Assembly: GCF_000485595.1 (NCBI RefSeq)
Contig: NW_014577631.1
Span: 54,328 to 76,172, forward strand
DNA: 21,845 nucleotides
From: Priapulus caudatus
Lineage: Eukaryota > Priapulida > Priapulimorpha > Priapulimorphida > Priapulidae
Reading direction: 5' to 3'
Shown here: positions 8,983 through 17,971 of the stretch, one piece after another
How positions within the stretch are numbered: the first letter of the stretch is position 1
How the letters are laid out: every line of letters starts with the position of its first letter
The notes under the pieces: model-generated
What the model was told of the DNA's origin: nothing
Seen by the model: only the letters and a program-made list of their open reading frames with translations
Databases searched by the model: none
Translations under genes and position numbers: made by a program

Positions 8983-9613
8983 CAATAATGTAACCCAAAC
9001 CCAAGAGATGGGTTACAAAAAGCCTCCTATCCTTTTGTGCGGAGGAATTCGCGAGTGTAATCCGGGCCGGTTTCGCTGGTGCTTTTCAGAGACTGAACTT
9101 CCAAACTGGTTTATTCTCACAGCGAACCTTTTTTCCGCTATCTGGGAACCTTACTATGTACGCAATATCTGTATTAAACTAATATAAACCTGTTACAAAA
9201 ATTCGAAAGATGACGAGGCGGCGAATATACTGAGGGCCGCCATTTCTGTTGACCTGTGACGTACCATTTCCCATGCGGGCATAGCGATCGGCAAACGCAG
9301 CGCCCTCCGATTTGGTCCGTGAAATCCTCTTCAACCGAAACGTACGTCACAGTCCAACAGAAATGGCGCTCAGTATATTGCGCGCTCGTCACTCGAATTT
9401 TGTACAGGTTTATATTAGTTAAATACAGAGTATTGCGATACATAGTAAGTTCCAATAGCGGAGAAAGGTTCGGGTTGAAATAAACCAGTTTGAAGTTCCT
9501 AGTCTCTGAAAACGCAGCCAGCAAACCGCTCGAGTGATTCACTCGGGCATTCCTCCGCACAAAAGGATAGGGAGGCTTTGTATACCTAATCTCTTGGTTT
9601 GGTTACATTATTG
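8983..9613. mobile_element. Long foldback element 2 (about 300-bp arms)
   Basis: It starts CAATAATGTAACC and ends GGTTACATTATTG, a perfect terminal inverted repeat. The arms then match nearly throughout to about 9268 and 9335: CCTATCCTTTTGTGCGGAGG, the AACTGGTTTATT blocks and ATATACTGAG...CCATTTCTGTTG appear on both strands. The loop is about 65 bp. No transposase is encoded. The frames of 75 and 128 aa here are by-products of the inverted repeat. TAG repeats lie on both sides. Confidence 0.85.
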
Positions 9614-9615
9614 TT

Positions 9616-9660
9616 CTACTAGTAGGTAGTAGCTAGTATATAGTAGTAGCTAGTAAGTAC
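9616..9660. repeat. TAG trinucleotide microsatellite
   Basis: Units of TAG and CTAG following foldback element 2, for example ACTAGTAGGTAGTAGCTAG. Confidence 0.85.
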
Positions 9661-9822
9661 TGTTTGAAAATGATCGACTTCACTTAACGTAGCTGCAGTA
9701 CTCCCGTGTACACGTTGCCGCGGGCTATAGACCCACTGGGCAGCAAGAACAATCCGCACGAGCTACACACACACAGGCGCCATTGACGTATATATATATA
9801 ACTACTAGTAGTAGCTCTTAAG
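9661..9822. other. Spacer with an inverted copy of the zinc-finger upstream motif
   Basis: Bases 9735-9800 on the reverse strand read CAATGGCGCC..TGTAGCTCGTGCGG..TTGTTCTTGCTGCC, matching 12061-12110 and 14973-15020 on the plus strand. Short TA and TAG repeats follow at 9788-9815. Confidence 0.7.
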
Positions 9823-10322
9823 AACTATAGCCCTCCGCTCCGCCGCAAGGGCTCTAGAACATACTATGGCAATTTCCAGGGAGTAAGCAAAGACAACTTT
9901 TTTGGCGTAAATAACTTCTTCGGTACGCCAAATAAAGCACATTCTCTGCCGCATAAATGTCTTAAGTGTACTATAAAACACTGAACAATTGAAACAGGCA
10001 AACTATCCATAAATGTTGTACTTGCTATATTAGCTCGTCGACGAAGATTGTTTATCAACTTTCAAGCGCGCCCTTTTTTTGTTGTGGGCAGCGCTAGCGT
10101 AGTTTCCGGCGGTTGTGAGCGGCACAATGTATTTCCAAGTGGAGGGGTGCGCAGGTTGCACGGGGTTGCAAACCGCCATTTTCATTGCGCAGGCGCTAGC
10201 GCGGTTTGCAAGCCGCGTGCAACGCTGCCCACCCCTCCACTTGGAATACATGTCTTTGCTTACTCCCTGGAAATTGCGCATAGTATGTTCTAAATAGCCT
10301 GCGCGAGCGGAGGGCTATAGTG
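9823..10322. mobile_element. Foldback element 3 with a nested hairpin
   Basis: The outer arms 9823-9896 and 10252-10322 share ACTATAGCCCTCCGCTC, TAGAACATACTATG and CAATTTCCAGGGAGTAAGCA in inverted orientation. Inside, a second inverted repeat pairs 10127-10175 with 10197-10252 (TTCCAAGTGGAGGGGTG and its complement). The inner right arm abuts the outer right arm. No protein is recognised; the overlapping frames are by-products of the inverted repeat. Confidence 0.75.
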
Positions 10323-10345
10323 TCTAGAGCTTATACTACTAGTAG

Positions 10346-11095
10346 CAGGAGTAAGATAACATAGAAGGTGTATGGCAGCTCCAATAACACGGCAATATTT
10401 TTGGCAGACATTTGCTTGCCTAATTTTACTCGACGTTATTGCTGCAACTCGATAAAAATTACATCTACATTAGGCAGTTGGAATCCACCTCAACACTCAA
10501 ACTTTACTTATTTCGCAATACCTCTTCTTTTTATGGAGATATATGCTCTTTGAACGTCACACATGGTTTCATTACGTTTTGACTAGCTGGTGGGCTCAGC
10601 TTTCCTGACTTCCGAACTTGTGTTATGGCGTGTGAGGAATGGTCTCTTGTCTTGTTGACAAGATGCCCCTTGTGTGGCGGTGTCAAGCGGGGTGCGAGGG
10701 GGGGTTTGAAAACTACGAATGTCGCGAGATCTCATTGACTCATCTCCACTTCGCCACCCCCCCGATCGGCACCCCGCTTGAAGCAGCCATTCTTGTCAAA
10801 CAGACACAGAGACGCATTTCTCACACTGCATAACAACAGTTCGAAGTCTAGGAAAGCTGAGCCACAGCCTAGTCAAATGCTATGAACCGATGTGTGACGT
10901 TTCAAAGGCTATATCTCCATAAAAAGAAGAGGTATGGAAACCTAAGTAAAGGTCTGAGTGTGAGGTGGATGTCCCAACGTCTAATTTTACGCTGTACATT
11001 TTATCGAGTTGGCACGTAATATATCATCGTAAAATTAGGCAAAGCAAATGTTGAATTGCCGTGTTTGCGGAGTGTCATACTCCTTCTATATTATC
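10346..11095. mobile_element. Foldback element 4, CAGGAGT ends, right tip displaced by an insertion
   Basis: The left end is CAGGAGTAAGATAACATAG after TAG repeats. The two arms, each about 360 bp, mirror each other (GACTAGCTGGTGGGCTCAGC, AGCTTTCCT, CTTTTTATGGAGATATA, GAGTGTGAGGTGGAT). The right arm runs to TTCTATATTATC at 11095, and the expected terminal TTACTCCTG appears only after a 745-bp insertion, as the altered TATCGCTG around 11848-11855. A second copy without the insertion is at 14052-14783. No transposase is encoded. Confidence 0.85.
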
Positions 11096-11840
11096 CAGGG
11101 ATGAGATTCTTCCGGAGCATTTTTCCTGTTCCGCGGAAATCGCGGATTTTGACCAGTCCAGGGGTCGATTTTGTGAACAACGTTCTATAATCGTTGCGAA
11201 AATTGGGAAGGGGTAATCAATGTAAACAATTTAAATTATTACCCTCAACAGCACCTACTGTAGACTGTAGAGTGTAGATAGGTAGGGCTGACAGCAAAGT
11301 AATACAGTGTATCTGTTTTTGCGTACGCAGAAAAGGAGAATCCTGCGTTCACAGCTGCAGTAGAGGGGCAAACATTTGAGGTAGCCTGATCACGTAACGA
11401 CATGCCTGGCGCCTGGGGCGCGGGTTACATGTGCCTGCGTGCATGTTCTGTGCATGACTTATGCACTGATTGTTTCAATTCGCATTGTGTTTTTTTCAAT
11501 CAAGATCTGGTCGGGCAGCAGGCAGCTTATGTCTGAGTAAACAATGCAAGCGACGGGTGAGAACATAAACATATCATTATGTCTAGACATTTAATAACAA
11601 AACCTTGCCCTATTTTCAGCCCCCCCCCGCAATTTGCTTTATGGTTCGTTTGTTCTTTTGACAACTTGAACAAGGTGAAATTCAGAGTCTCTATAATTTG
11701 TTCCAGAATAGCTTAGAATGCACCAAATTGCACCATTCTTTTAAAAAATGACGCTACGGTCCTCGCATGTGCATCGCTCCTCTGTTTGCTAAATTAAAAT
11801 TCGTCAGCTGAAAATTAAATTATCTTAATCTCATGCCCTC
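11096..11840. mobile_element. hAT-like insertion inside foldback element 4
   Basis: The left end CAGGGATGAGATTCTTCC and the right end (reverse strand GAGGGCATGAGATTAAG) form an imperfect terminal inverted repeat with a CAGGG-type start usual for hAT elements. The flanks carry TATTATC (left) and GATTATC (right), consistent with a degraded 7-8 bp target duplication. The equivalent site at about 14770 is empty. No transposase ORF is visible, so the copy would be non-autonomous or decayed. Confidence 0.65.
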
Positions 11841-11855
11841 GATTATCTATCGCTG

Positions 11856-11887
11856 CTAGTAAGTAGTACTACTACTAGTAGTACTAG
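11856..11887. repeat. TAG trinucleotide microsatellite
   Basis: CTAGTAAGTAGTACTACTAC and following TAG units between foldback element 4 and the small MITE. Confidence 0.85.
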
Positions 11888-11903
11888 CGTTAGGTATACT
11901 TAG

Positions 11904-12018
11904 CAAGGAGTAAGATAATATACTATGGTGATAATAATCGTGATAATAATAGGTGATATATAGGTGGTTAATAAATAAGATGATATAATAATATATCCAT
12001 ATTATCTTAGCTCCGCTG
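11904..12018. mobile_element. Short CAGGAGT-family MITE, copy 1
   Basis: Left end CAAGGAGTAAGATAATATA, right end ATATTATCTTAGCTCCGCTG: an inverted repeat of the family ends with small errors. The core has GGTGATAATAATAG-type repeats. The cleaner homologue is at 14829-14928. Confidence 0.7.
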
Positions 12019-12053
12019 ATATCTAGTAGTACTTAGTCCTAGTAGTAGAAATA

Positions 12054-12468
12054 TTATATCAATGGCGGCGTGTGTGCTGTAGCTCGTGCGGACTTGTTCT
12101 TGCTGCCATGTGTATAGCAACCCAGCCATTACGAATGCTCTGGACGCAACCTTACCTCCAGCCAGTCAGAGGGAACTATGTATTTCCGGCACGTGAGGGG
12201 TGGGCGGGTTTGTGGACAAAAACATTGTTGTTGTCAAGTAAGGCTTATTGCCTACCACAGACGTTTTATAGGCGGTATAAGCGTGCTTAAGTTGGTCCCG
12301 CGCATCCTAATGGCTCGTTATATAGCCCAGCGGCAGTTAATGTAAGCGGGCTATAGTACTAGAGCTACTTTTAACGTAAACAACACTCCTTAACACAATT
12401 TTAATTTGTATCTTGATTGTGTGGAGGTCCTCATTGGAAAAGTAATGTTATTGGATCGGTTGGTGGCG
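12054..12468 (+). other. Upstream/5' region of the zinc-finger gene
   Basis: No separate gene. It starts with the CAATGGCGGCGTGTGTGCTG block shared with 9735-9800 (inverted) and 14972-15030. At 12314-12354 the inverted pair TATAGCCC/GGGCTATA surrounds CGGCAGTTAATGTAA. A clear TATA box is not seen here. In-frame upstream ATG 12445 has weak context; the chosen start is 12469. Confidence 0.5.
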
Positions 12469-13695
12469 ATGGATCAAAATCTACCGCAACACGAGCTGGA
12501 CGACGACAGCACCGAGATGGAGTCAAACGAGTACTACAGGTGCATGGCGTGCTGGGAGTGTTTCTTTACGATCACCGCCTTCTACACGCACGCGAGGCAG
12601 GTGCACTGCAAAGTTCTCGTCTCTCAGGGGCACGACTCGGAGAACGTCTGCGATACGATGGACGATGCCGCCGCGCACTCGATGCACGAGGGAGTCTCTA
12701 GCGACGCCACGGTCATCGTCGGTGTCGACGCCACCTGCGATTTCGATCCGAGCGGATCTATGATTCTCCCCGACGGCATTCACGCGATACACGCCGCCGC
12801 TGAGTCGTACGCCCCCGCGGAGTCGGCCACGCCGACGAAGAAGTGCAAGATCGCAAAGAAAGGTCGGCCTTCCCGTGCGGCCGCGCCGCCGGCGTTGGAT
12901 CCCGCAGGATTCCTCGAGCGCGTGCGCGCGATCAAGATGGAGGACACGGGTGGCGAGCCGTCGCCCGACGGACTCGGTCTACTCGCGGCGCAGTGCTTTG
13001 CCACACCGCAAGAGGGCGCTACCAATGACGACGAGGTCGAGTGCGGCGCGGCTGTGACGATCCCTCACGACCCCTCGCTTCCTGACGACCTCGAGGCGTA
13101 CTGCGACCCTCCGCCCGCTCCCGACGACGACGCGGCAGGCGACGAGGGTGAGGCGGGGGCGCAGCTGCTGCTGCCAGCGCTCCCTGGTGGGGTGGACGTG
13201 TCGGCGGCATACCGCTGCAGCATCTGCGGGGTGACGTGCACGCAGGCGCGCGTCATGAAGCACCACATGCGCGTGCACGCGGCGCAGTGGACCAACGCCG
13301 CGCGCCGCTGCCACCTCTGCAACATTTGCCAGCGCTCGTTCCGCCGCTATGACACGCTCATCGTGCACATGCGCACGCACACGGGCGAACGCCCCTACAA
13401 GTGCAACATCTGCCTCAACTCGTTCTCGCAGGCGGGCGCGCTCAACAGACACCTGCGCATCCACACGGGCACGCGACCCTACCAGTGCGACCTGTGCGGC
13501 GAGGCGTGCTCGGACTCGGTCGACTTCAAGTCGCACGTGTGCGTTTGCTCGGGGGAGCGGCCGTACAAGTGCCGGTTGTGCGCGGCCGCGTTCAAGTCTC
13601 GCCCGTACCTTGTGAAACACGAGGAGACTCACCAGCTGAAGAACGAGGCGGTAGTCGCGGCGAGTCTCATGCTAGAGTGGGAGGACGTTGCCTAG
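12469..13695 (+). CDS. C2H2 zinc-finger protein, six fingers (408 aa)
   Basis: Probable nuclear DNA-binding protein, likely a transcription factor, from a single open exon ending in TAG. I chose ATG 12469 (GCGATGG, strong context); the frame is open upstream to a TTG at 12406 and an ATG at 12445. Residue numbers are from 12469. A lone N-terminal finger uses C25, C28, H41, H46. Residues 115-240 are low-complexity and acidic, with a basic patch [11 protein letters not shown] (about 124-134) that may be a nuclear signal. A C-terminal array follows: C250/C253/H266/H270; C284/C287/H300/H304; C312/C315/H328/H332; C340/C343/H356/C360; C368/C371/H384/H388. TGERPYK-type linkers join several fingers. 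Finger 5 has Cys in place of the last His (C2HC). The gene is GC-rich and intronless, unlike its AT-rich surroundings. No KRAB, BTB or SCAN domain is seen. Target genes are unknown. A broken second copy lies at 15381-16591. Confidence 0.92.
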   Translation: MDQNLPQHELDDDSTEMESNEYYRCMACWECFFTITAFYTHARQVHCKVLVSQGHDSENVCDTMDDAAAHSMHEGVSSDATVIVGVDATCDFDPSGSMILPDGIHAIHAAAESYAPAESATPTKKCKIAKKGRPSRAAAPPALDPAGFLERVRAIKMEDTGGEPSPDGLGLLAAQCFATPQEGATNDDEVECGAAVTIPHDPSLPDDLEAYCDPPPAPDDDAAGDEGEAGAQLLLPALPGGVDVSAAYRCSICGVTCTQARVMKHHMRVHAAQWTNAARRCHLCNICQRSFRRYDTLIVHMRTHTGERPYKCNICLNSFSQAGALNRHLRIHTGTRPYQCDLCGEACSDSVDFKSHVCVCSGERPYKCRLCAAAFKSRPYLVKHEETHQLKNEAVVAASLMLEWEDVA

Positions 13696-14035
13696 CGACA
13701 CGCGGCGNCCATATTTGAAAAAACGAAGTTTATTTTAAATACTTCCAACCCAAGACTAACTCTGTGCACGGGCAGGTTTTTCTTTTTATAATAGATACTT
13801 AATAGCATATATTTTCCTATCTAAACTACCAAATTCTAGAACCCATACCCATCAAAATAGGCGATTTCAGTATTTGTGGGTCAAATCAGAAATTTTTTTC
13901 CGGAGGTTGCATGCCCCCGGACCCCCCTAGCAGGGCTTCGTGCCTTCGCCGCTTGCCCTACCGTCCGTGCCGGAAAAACAGTTACCTGCTATTCATTGTC
14001 AAATTACCTGCTTTGTCAAAAGTTAACAAGAACCC
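13696..14035. other. 3' flank with N at 13708 and a transposon-like GC motif
   Basis: The two zinc-finger blocks stop matching next to the N at 13708. Further on, 13899-13960 contains TTCCGGAGGTTGCATGCCCC, then CGGACCCCCCTAGCAGGGCT. This resembles a GC-rich motif I associate with decayed hAT-type elements in animal genomes. No gene is recognised. Confidence 0.4.
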
Positions 14036-14051
14036 TGTATACTACTAGTAG

Positions 14052-14783
14052 CAGGAGTAAGATAATATAGAAGGTGTATGGCACTCCAAAACACGGCAAA
14101 TTCAACATTTGCTTGCCTAATTTTACCGACGATATATTACGTGCAACTCGATAAAAATTACATCTAAATTAGCGTTGGACATCCACCTCACACTCAAACT
14201 TTACTTAGTTTCCATACCTCTTCTTTTTATGGAGATATAGCTTTGAACGTCACACATGGTTCATAGCGTTTGACTAGCTGGTGGCTCAGCTTTCCTAGAC
14301 TTCTGAACTGTTGTTATGCAGTGTGAGGAATGGTCTCTTGTCTGTTGACAAGAATGCCCCTTGTTGGCGGTGTCAAGCGGGGTGCGAGGGGGGTTTGAAA
14401 CTACGAATGTCGCGAGATCTCATTGACTCATTCCACTTCGCCACCCCCCATCGCACCCCGCTTGACACAGCCATTCTTGTCAACAGACAAAAGACCATTT
14501 CTCACACTGCATAACAACAGTTCGGAAGTCTAGGAAAGCTGAGCCACCAGCCTAGTCAAACGCTATGACGCTGTACCATGTGTGACGTTCAAAGCTATAT
14601 CTCCATAAAAAGAAGAGGTATGGAAACTAAGTAAAGTTTGAGTGTGAGGTGGATGTCCAACGCTAATTTAGATGTAATTTTTATCGAGTTGCACGTAATA
14701 TATCATCGGTAAAATTAGGCAAGCAAATGTTGAATTTGCCGTGTTTTGGAGTGTCATACTCCTTTTATATTATCTTACTCCTG
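14052..14783. mobile_element. Foldback element 4, second copy, uninterrupted
   Basis: 732 bp starting CAGGAGTAAGATAATATAG and ending with its complement TATTATCTTACTCCTG. The arms pair almost end to end (AACATTTGCTTGCCTAATTT, CCTCTTCTTTTTATGGAGAT, CTAGACTTC..GAAGTCTAG, GTGTCAAGCGGGGTGCGA), leaving a loop of only a few tens of bases near 14400-14440. CTAGTAG lies directly outside both ends (14045-14051 and 14784-14790), possibly a 7-bp target duplication, although it falls in a TAG repeat. There is no coding capacity. Confidence 0.88.
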
Positions 14784-14828
14784 CTAGTAGTAGTACTACT
14801 ACTAGTAGTACTAGTAGTAGTATACTAG
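14784..14828. repeat. TAG/CTA microsatellite
   Basis: CTAGTAGTAGTACTACTACT and further units between foldback element 4 and the next MITE. Confidence 0.9.
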
Positions 14829-14928
14829 CAGGAGTAAGATAATATACTATAGGTGATAATAATAGGTGATAATATAGGTGGTTAATAATAAGATGATATA
14901 ATATATATCCTATATTATCTTACTCCTG
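14829..14928. mobile_element. Short CAGGAGT-family MITE, copy 2
   Basis: 100 bp starting CAGGAGTAAGATAATATA and ending TATATTATCTTACTCCTG, with TAGGTGATAAT repeats in the core. ATACTAG flanks both ends directly (14822-14828 and 14929-14935). It shares its terminal about 18 bp with foldback element 4, so both belong to the same end-sequence family. Confidence 0.8.
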
Positions 14929-14970
14929 ATACTAGTAGTACTAGTACTAGTAGTAGTATATATATATAGT
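14929..14970. repeat. TAG and TA microsatellite
   Basis: ATACTAGTAGTACTAGTACT followed by a TA run up to the block shared with 12054. Confidence 0.85.
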
Positions 14971-14971
14971 C

Positions 14972-15380
14972 AATGGCGCCGTGTGTGCTGTAGCTCGTGC
15001 AGACTTGTTCTTGCTGCCAGTGTATAGAACCAGCCATTACGAATGCTCGGGACCAACTTACTCCAGCCAGTCAGCGGGAACTATGTATTTCCGCACGTGG
15101 AGGGGTGGGCGGGTTGTGGACAAAAACATTGTTGTTGTCAAGTAAAGCATTAATTGCCTACCACAGACGTTTTATAGGCGGGTATAAGCGTTCTTAAGTT
15201 GGTCCCGCGCATCCCTAATGGCTCGTTCTAGTAGCCAGCGAGTTAATGTAAGCGGGTACTAGTTACTTAGAGTTACTTTTCCGTATATAAACGCTGCTTA
15301 CACAACTTTATTAATTCTGTGCTTATCTTGATTGAATGTGGAGTCTCATTGGAAAAGTAATGTTCATATCGAACGGTTTG
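14972..15380 (+). other. Second copy of the zinc-finger upstream region
   Basis: It is collinear with 12054-12468 (GCCGTGTGTGCTGTAGCTCG, CAAAAACATTGTTGTTGTCA, GACGTTTTATAGGCGG) with many single-base gaps. A TATATAA at 15284-15290 lies about 100 bp before the former start codon and is a TATA-box candidate, but the equivalent position in the first block reads AACGTAAAC, so it is uncertain. Confidence 0.6.
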
Positions 15381-16591
15381 GTGGCGTGGTCGAATTACCG
15401 CACACGAGCTGTACAGACAGCACGAGATGGAGTCACAGTACTACAGTGTGGCATGGCGTGTGGGAGGTGTTTACTTTACGCATCCCCGTTTCTACACGCA
15501 CGCGAGGCAGGCTGACACTGTCAAGGTTTGGTCTATCGGGGCCGACTCGGAGAACGTATATATACGAGGACGATGCGCCGCGCTTCGATGCACGAGAGTC
15601 TCTAGCGACGCCACGGTCATCGTCGCGGTGTCGACGCACCTCGATTCGTCCCGACGCGGATCTATGATTCTCCCCGACGGCTTCACGCATACACGGCTGC
15701 GCTGAGTGTACGCCCGCGCGAGTCGCCAGGCCGCGAAGAAAGTGCAAGATCGCAAGAAGGTGTCGCCTTCTCGTGCGGCCGCGCCGCGGGTTTGGATCCC
15801 ATGGTTACCTCGAGGCGTGCGCATCGCGTCAGATGGAGCACGGGGTGGCGAGCGTCGCCGACGGACTCGGGTCTACTTGCGGCGCAGTGTTTTGCCACAC
15901 GCAAGAGGGCCGCACCAATGACGACGGCATGGTCGAGTGCGCGCGGCTGCGATCCCTAACGACCTCGTTTCGTGCGACTCGAGGCGTTACTGCGACACAG
16001 CCGCTCCCGACGACGAGCGGCAGGGCGCCGGCGCGGCGCCGACGAGCGTGAGCGGGGGCGCGCTGCTGCTGCCAGCGCCCCTGGTGGGTGACCGTCGCGG
16101 CGGATCGTACGCTGCGGCATCTGCGGGTTGACGTCGGCGAAGGCGCGTCGTAATGAAGCACACATCGCGCCCGTAGCACGCGGCGCAGATGCACCTGACG
16201 CCGGCGCCGCTGCACCTCTGCAACATTTGAGCGCTCGTGCTCGCGCTCTGACGACGATATCTTGCAGAGGCGCAGCACACGGGCGAACGCCCTACAGTGC
16301 AATTCTGCCTTCAATCTCGTTTCAACAGAAGCAGCCGCGCGCTCACGAACGGCTGCGCATAACCGGGCACGCGAGCATCCTACCATTGCGATATGTCGGC
16401 GAGGCGGTGCTCGGATCGCTCGACTTCAAGTCGCCACGGTTGTGCTTTCGCTCGGACGGGCGGCGCTACAGTGCCGTTGTGCCCGACCAGGCCGTTAGTT
16501 GCCCGCGTCCTTGTGAACACGGAGAGCTCACAGCCGGACGACGCGGTGTCGCAGGCGAGTTTCATGCTAGACTGTGGCTCGGGACGATTTG
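15381..16591 (+). pseudogene. Broken second copy of the C2H2 zinc-finger gene
   Basis: Collinear with 12461-13695 throughout: CTACACGCACGCGAGGCAGG, GTCTCTAGCGACGCCACGGT, GATCTATGATTCTCCCCGAC and CTCGACTTCAAGTCGC are shared. The start codon has lost its A (GCGTGG at about 15384-15389), and indels, mostly of one base and on the order of one per ten bases, shift the frame repeatedly, so no finger survives intact. The excess of small indels over substitutions is unusual for ordinary pseudogene decay and is what uncorrected long-read sequence looks like. It may therefore be a real pseudogene, a functional paralogue with a bad consensus, or a false duplication. Confidence 0.75.
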
Positions 16592-16982
16592 ACTGCGTAC
16601 ACGCGGGCACGCTTCTTTTGCGTAACGCCGCGCGACATTCAGGTCTGCTTGACTTCGGTCTGTTTAGCGATTTTGGTTCTTCGCTCTTGTTAGCGATTAT
16701 TGTTCCCCCCCCCCCCCCCCATTGCTCGGTCATTGTTTGGCAATCACTTGGTCGTTGTTTCATCATTGTTGCAATCGAGACGGTATCGTTATTATTAAGC
16801 GATTTATAGTTCATGCAATTTATTTTGATATGCTACTACATTATGCTTGCTAGATTATTAACTGGATGGATGTATTATGTATTACAGTAGTCGTTTCCGA
16901 AAAATTCGGTGTTATAGATATCGTATAGTGTTATATATGGTCACTATTTCAAAACATTGTAACAGTGAATGAATTTTTGTGA
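16592..16982. other. Intergenic; 16-base poly-C run at 16705-16720
   Basis: No gene is recognised. CATTGTT-like phrases repeat around 16730-16770. The open frames of about 140 aa on both strands start inside the broken zinc-finger copy. Confidence 0.5.
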
Positions 16983-17229
16983 CCATAATAAGGCTGAGAG
17001 GGTCTATGTCCCCAGGGTACTGCCGGAACGTACCCTAGTACTATCTAATATGCCGGACCGTACCTCGCCTACTCCACTAACAAGTCTAGGGAGTCGCCTA
17101 CGCCTACTCTCTAACCCTAACCCTAACCATATCAAATAGTTACCAGGGTACGTTCCGATATACCGGACCGTACCCAGGGTACGTTCCATCAGTACCCTGG
17201 GGTACATAGACCCTATGAGCCATAATAGG
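16983..17229. mobile_element. 226-bp palindromic MITE with 10-11 bp direct repeat
   Basis: The element is about 16994-17219. The inverted ends read CTGAGAGGGTCTATGT-CCCC (left) and, on the reverse strand, CTCATAGGGTCTATGTACCCC (right), continuing into CAGGGTACTG..GGAACGTACCCT on both sides. CCATAATAAGG (16983-16993) and CCATAATAGG (17220-17229) flank it directly. Inside are several CCGGAMCGTACC motifs and about three telomere-type CCCTAA units (17111-17128). There is no coding capacity. The duplication length would fit hAT (8) or Mutator-like (9-11) insertion. Confidence 0.75.
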
Positions 17230-17830
17230 TTTGGTCACCTTCATGCCATATTTTTACTTATGCGCAGATCACTGTTATTGCAAGCCTGATACATTTGACT
17301 TTGTGCGACCTTCAATTCTGGTTATTTTGATAACTGCCTGCAGTACCACGAGTCTACATGTAAGTGAAATAAATTTGCACCATATTAACGCTATAGTAAC
17401 TGTAATCATATGGTTTCTCCCAGTGTTGGAATGACTAAAATTGAACTACCGGGTACTTTCATAAATCTTTGGGATGAAGGTTAACTACTGCAGTAACGTT
17501 CAGTGGCAAAGGTATATCAGAAGGCCTTAATCCCAGATGTTATTCAGCACAGACTTCCCAAATTCCTAGATTCAAAGATATTTCGTGAACAGGTAACAAG
17601 TGTGATGAAACAGTTGTGACTTACATGATTCAAGTAAGCTGCATGTATTCGATTAAAGCAGGTATACAGATTGTCGATAATTACAATTTCATGCTTTTAT
17701 TTTGTTGACTATATGGCATAACTATTATGTCACTTAAACAGGTAATTACTACATACAAGGACAGCAGCCAGAGTAAGATAAGTATTACTACATTATAGTT
17801 CGCTCATCCCGCGTATTTAACTGTATAGTA
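17230..17830. other. Intergenic, nothing recognised
   Basis: No domain, RNA or repeat was recognised. A 67-aa frame at 17231-17434 is hydrophobic but has no other support. Confidence 0.45.
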
Positions 17831-17885
17831 GGAACTTTATTGCAAGAAACAAAATTACACGAAACTGCGCGAAAACTATTTCAAC

Positions 17886-17895
17886 TTTATTTATT
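17886..17895 (-). promoter_or_regulatory. Candidate polyadenylation signals
   Basis: The plus-strand TTTATTTATT reads AATAAATAAA on the minus strand, about 80 bp after the stop codon of the candidate terminal exon at 17972-18066. This is suitably placed for its 3' end. Confidence 0.4.
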
Positions 17896-17971
17896 CCACA
17901 TATTTACAACAGTGACACACCAGTAGTTCAGAGGTTTTTACAACTCGTATTTACAAAAAAAAACTTAAAGA

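Noticed and set aside
10030-10297. Open frames of 60-83 aa on both strands
   Set aside because: They lie in the nested hairpin of foldback element 3, where inverted arms give mirrored frames.
12979-13632. 217-aa minus-strand ORF opposite the zinc-finger gene
   Set aside because: It is the Arg/Ala/Val-rich antisense shadow of the GC-rich zinc-finger array.
15284-15290. TATA box for the second zinc-finger copy
   Set aside because: It is not present at the equivalent place in the intact copy and lies in a region with an unreliable consensus; kept only as a remark in the upstream-region entry.
15829-16814. Open frames of 138-185 aa on both strands around the second zinc-finger copy
   Set aside because: They arise from frameshifted or antisense zinc-finger sequence and do not preserve any finger.
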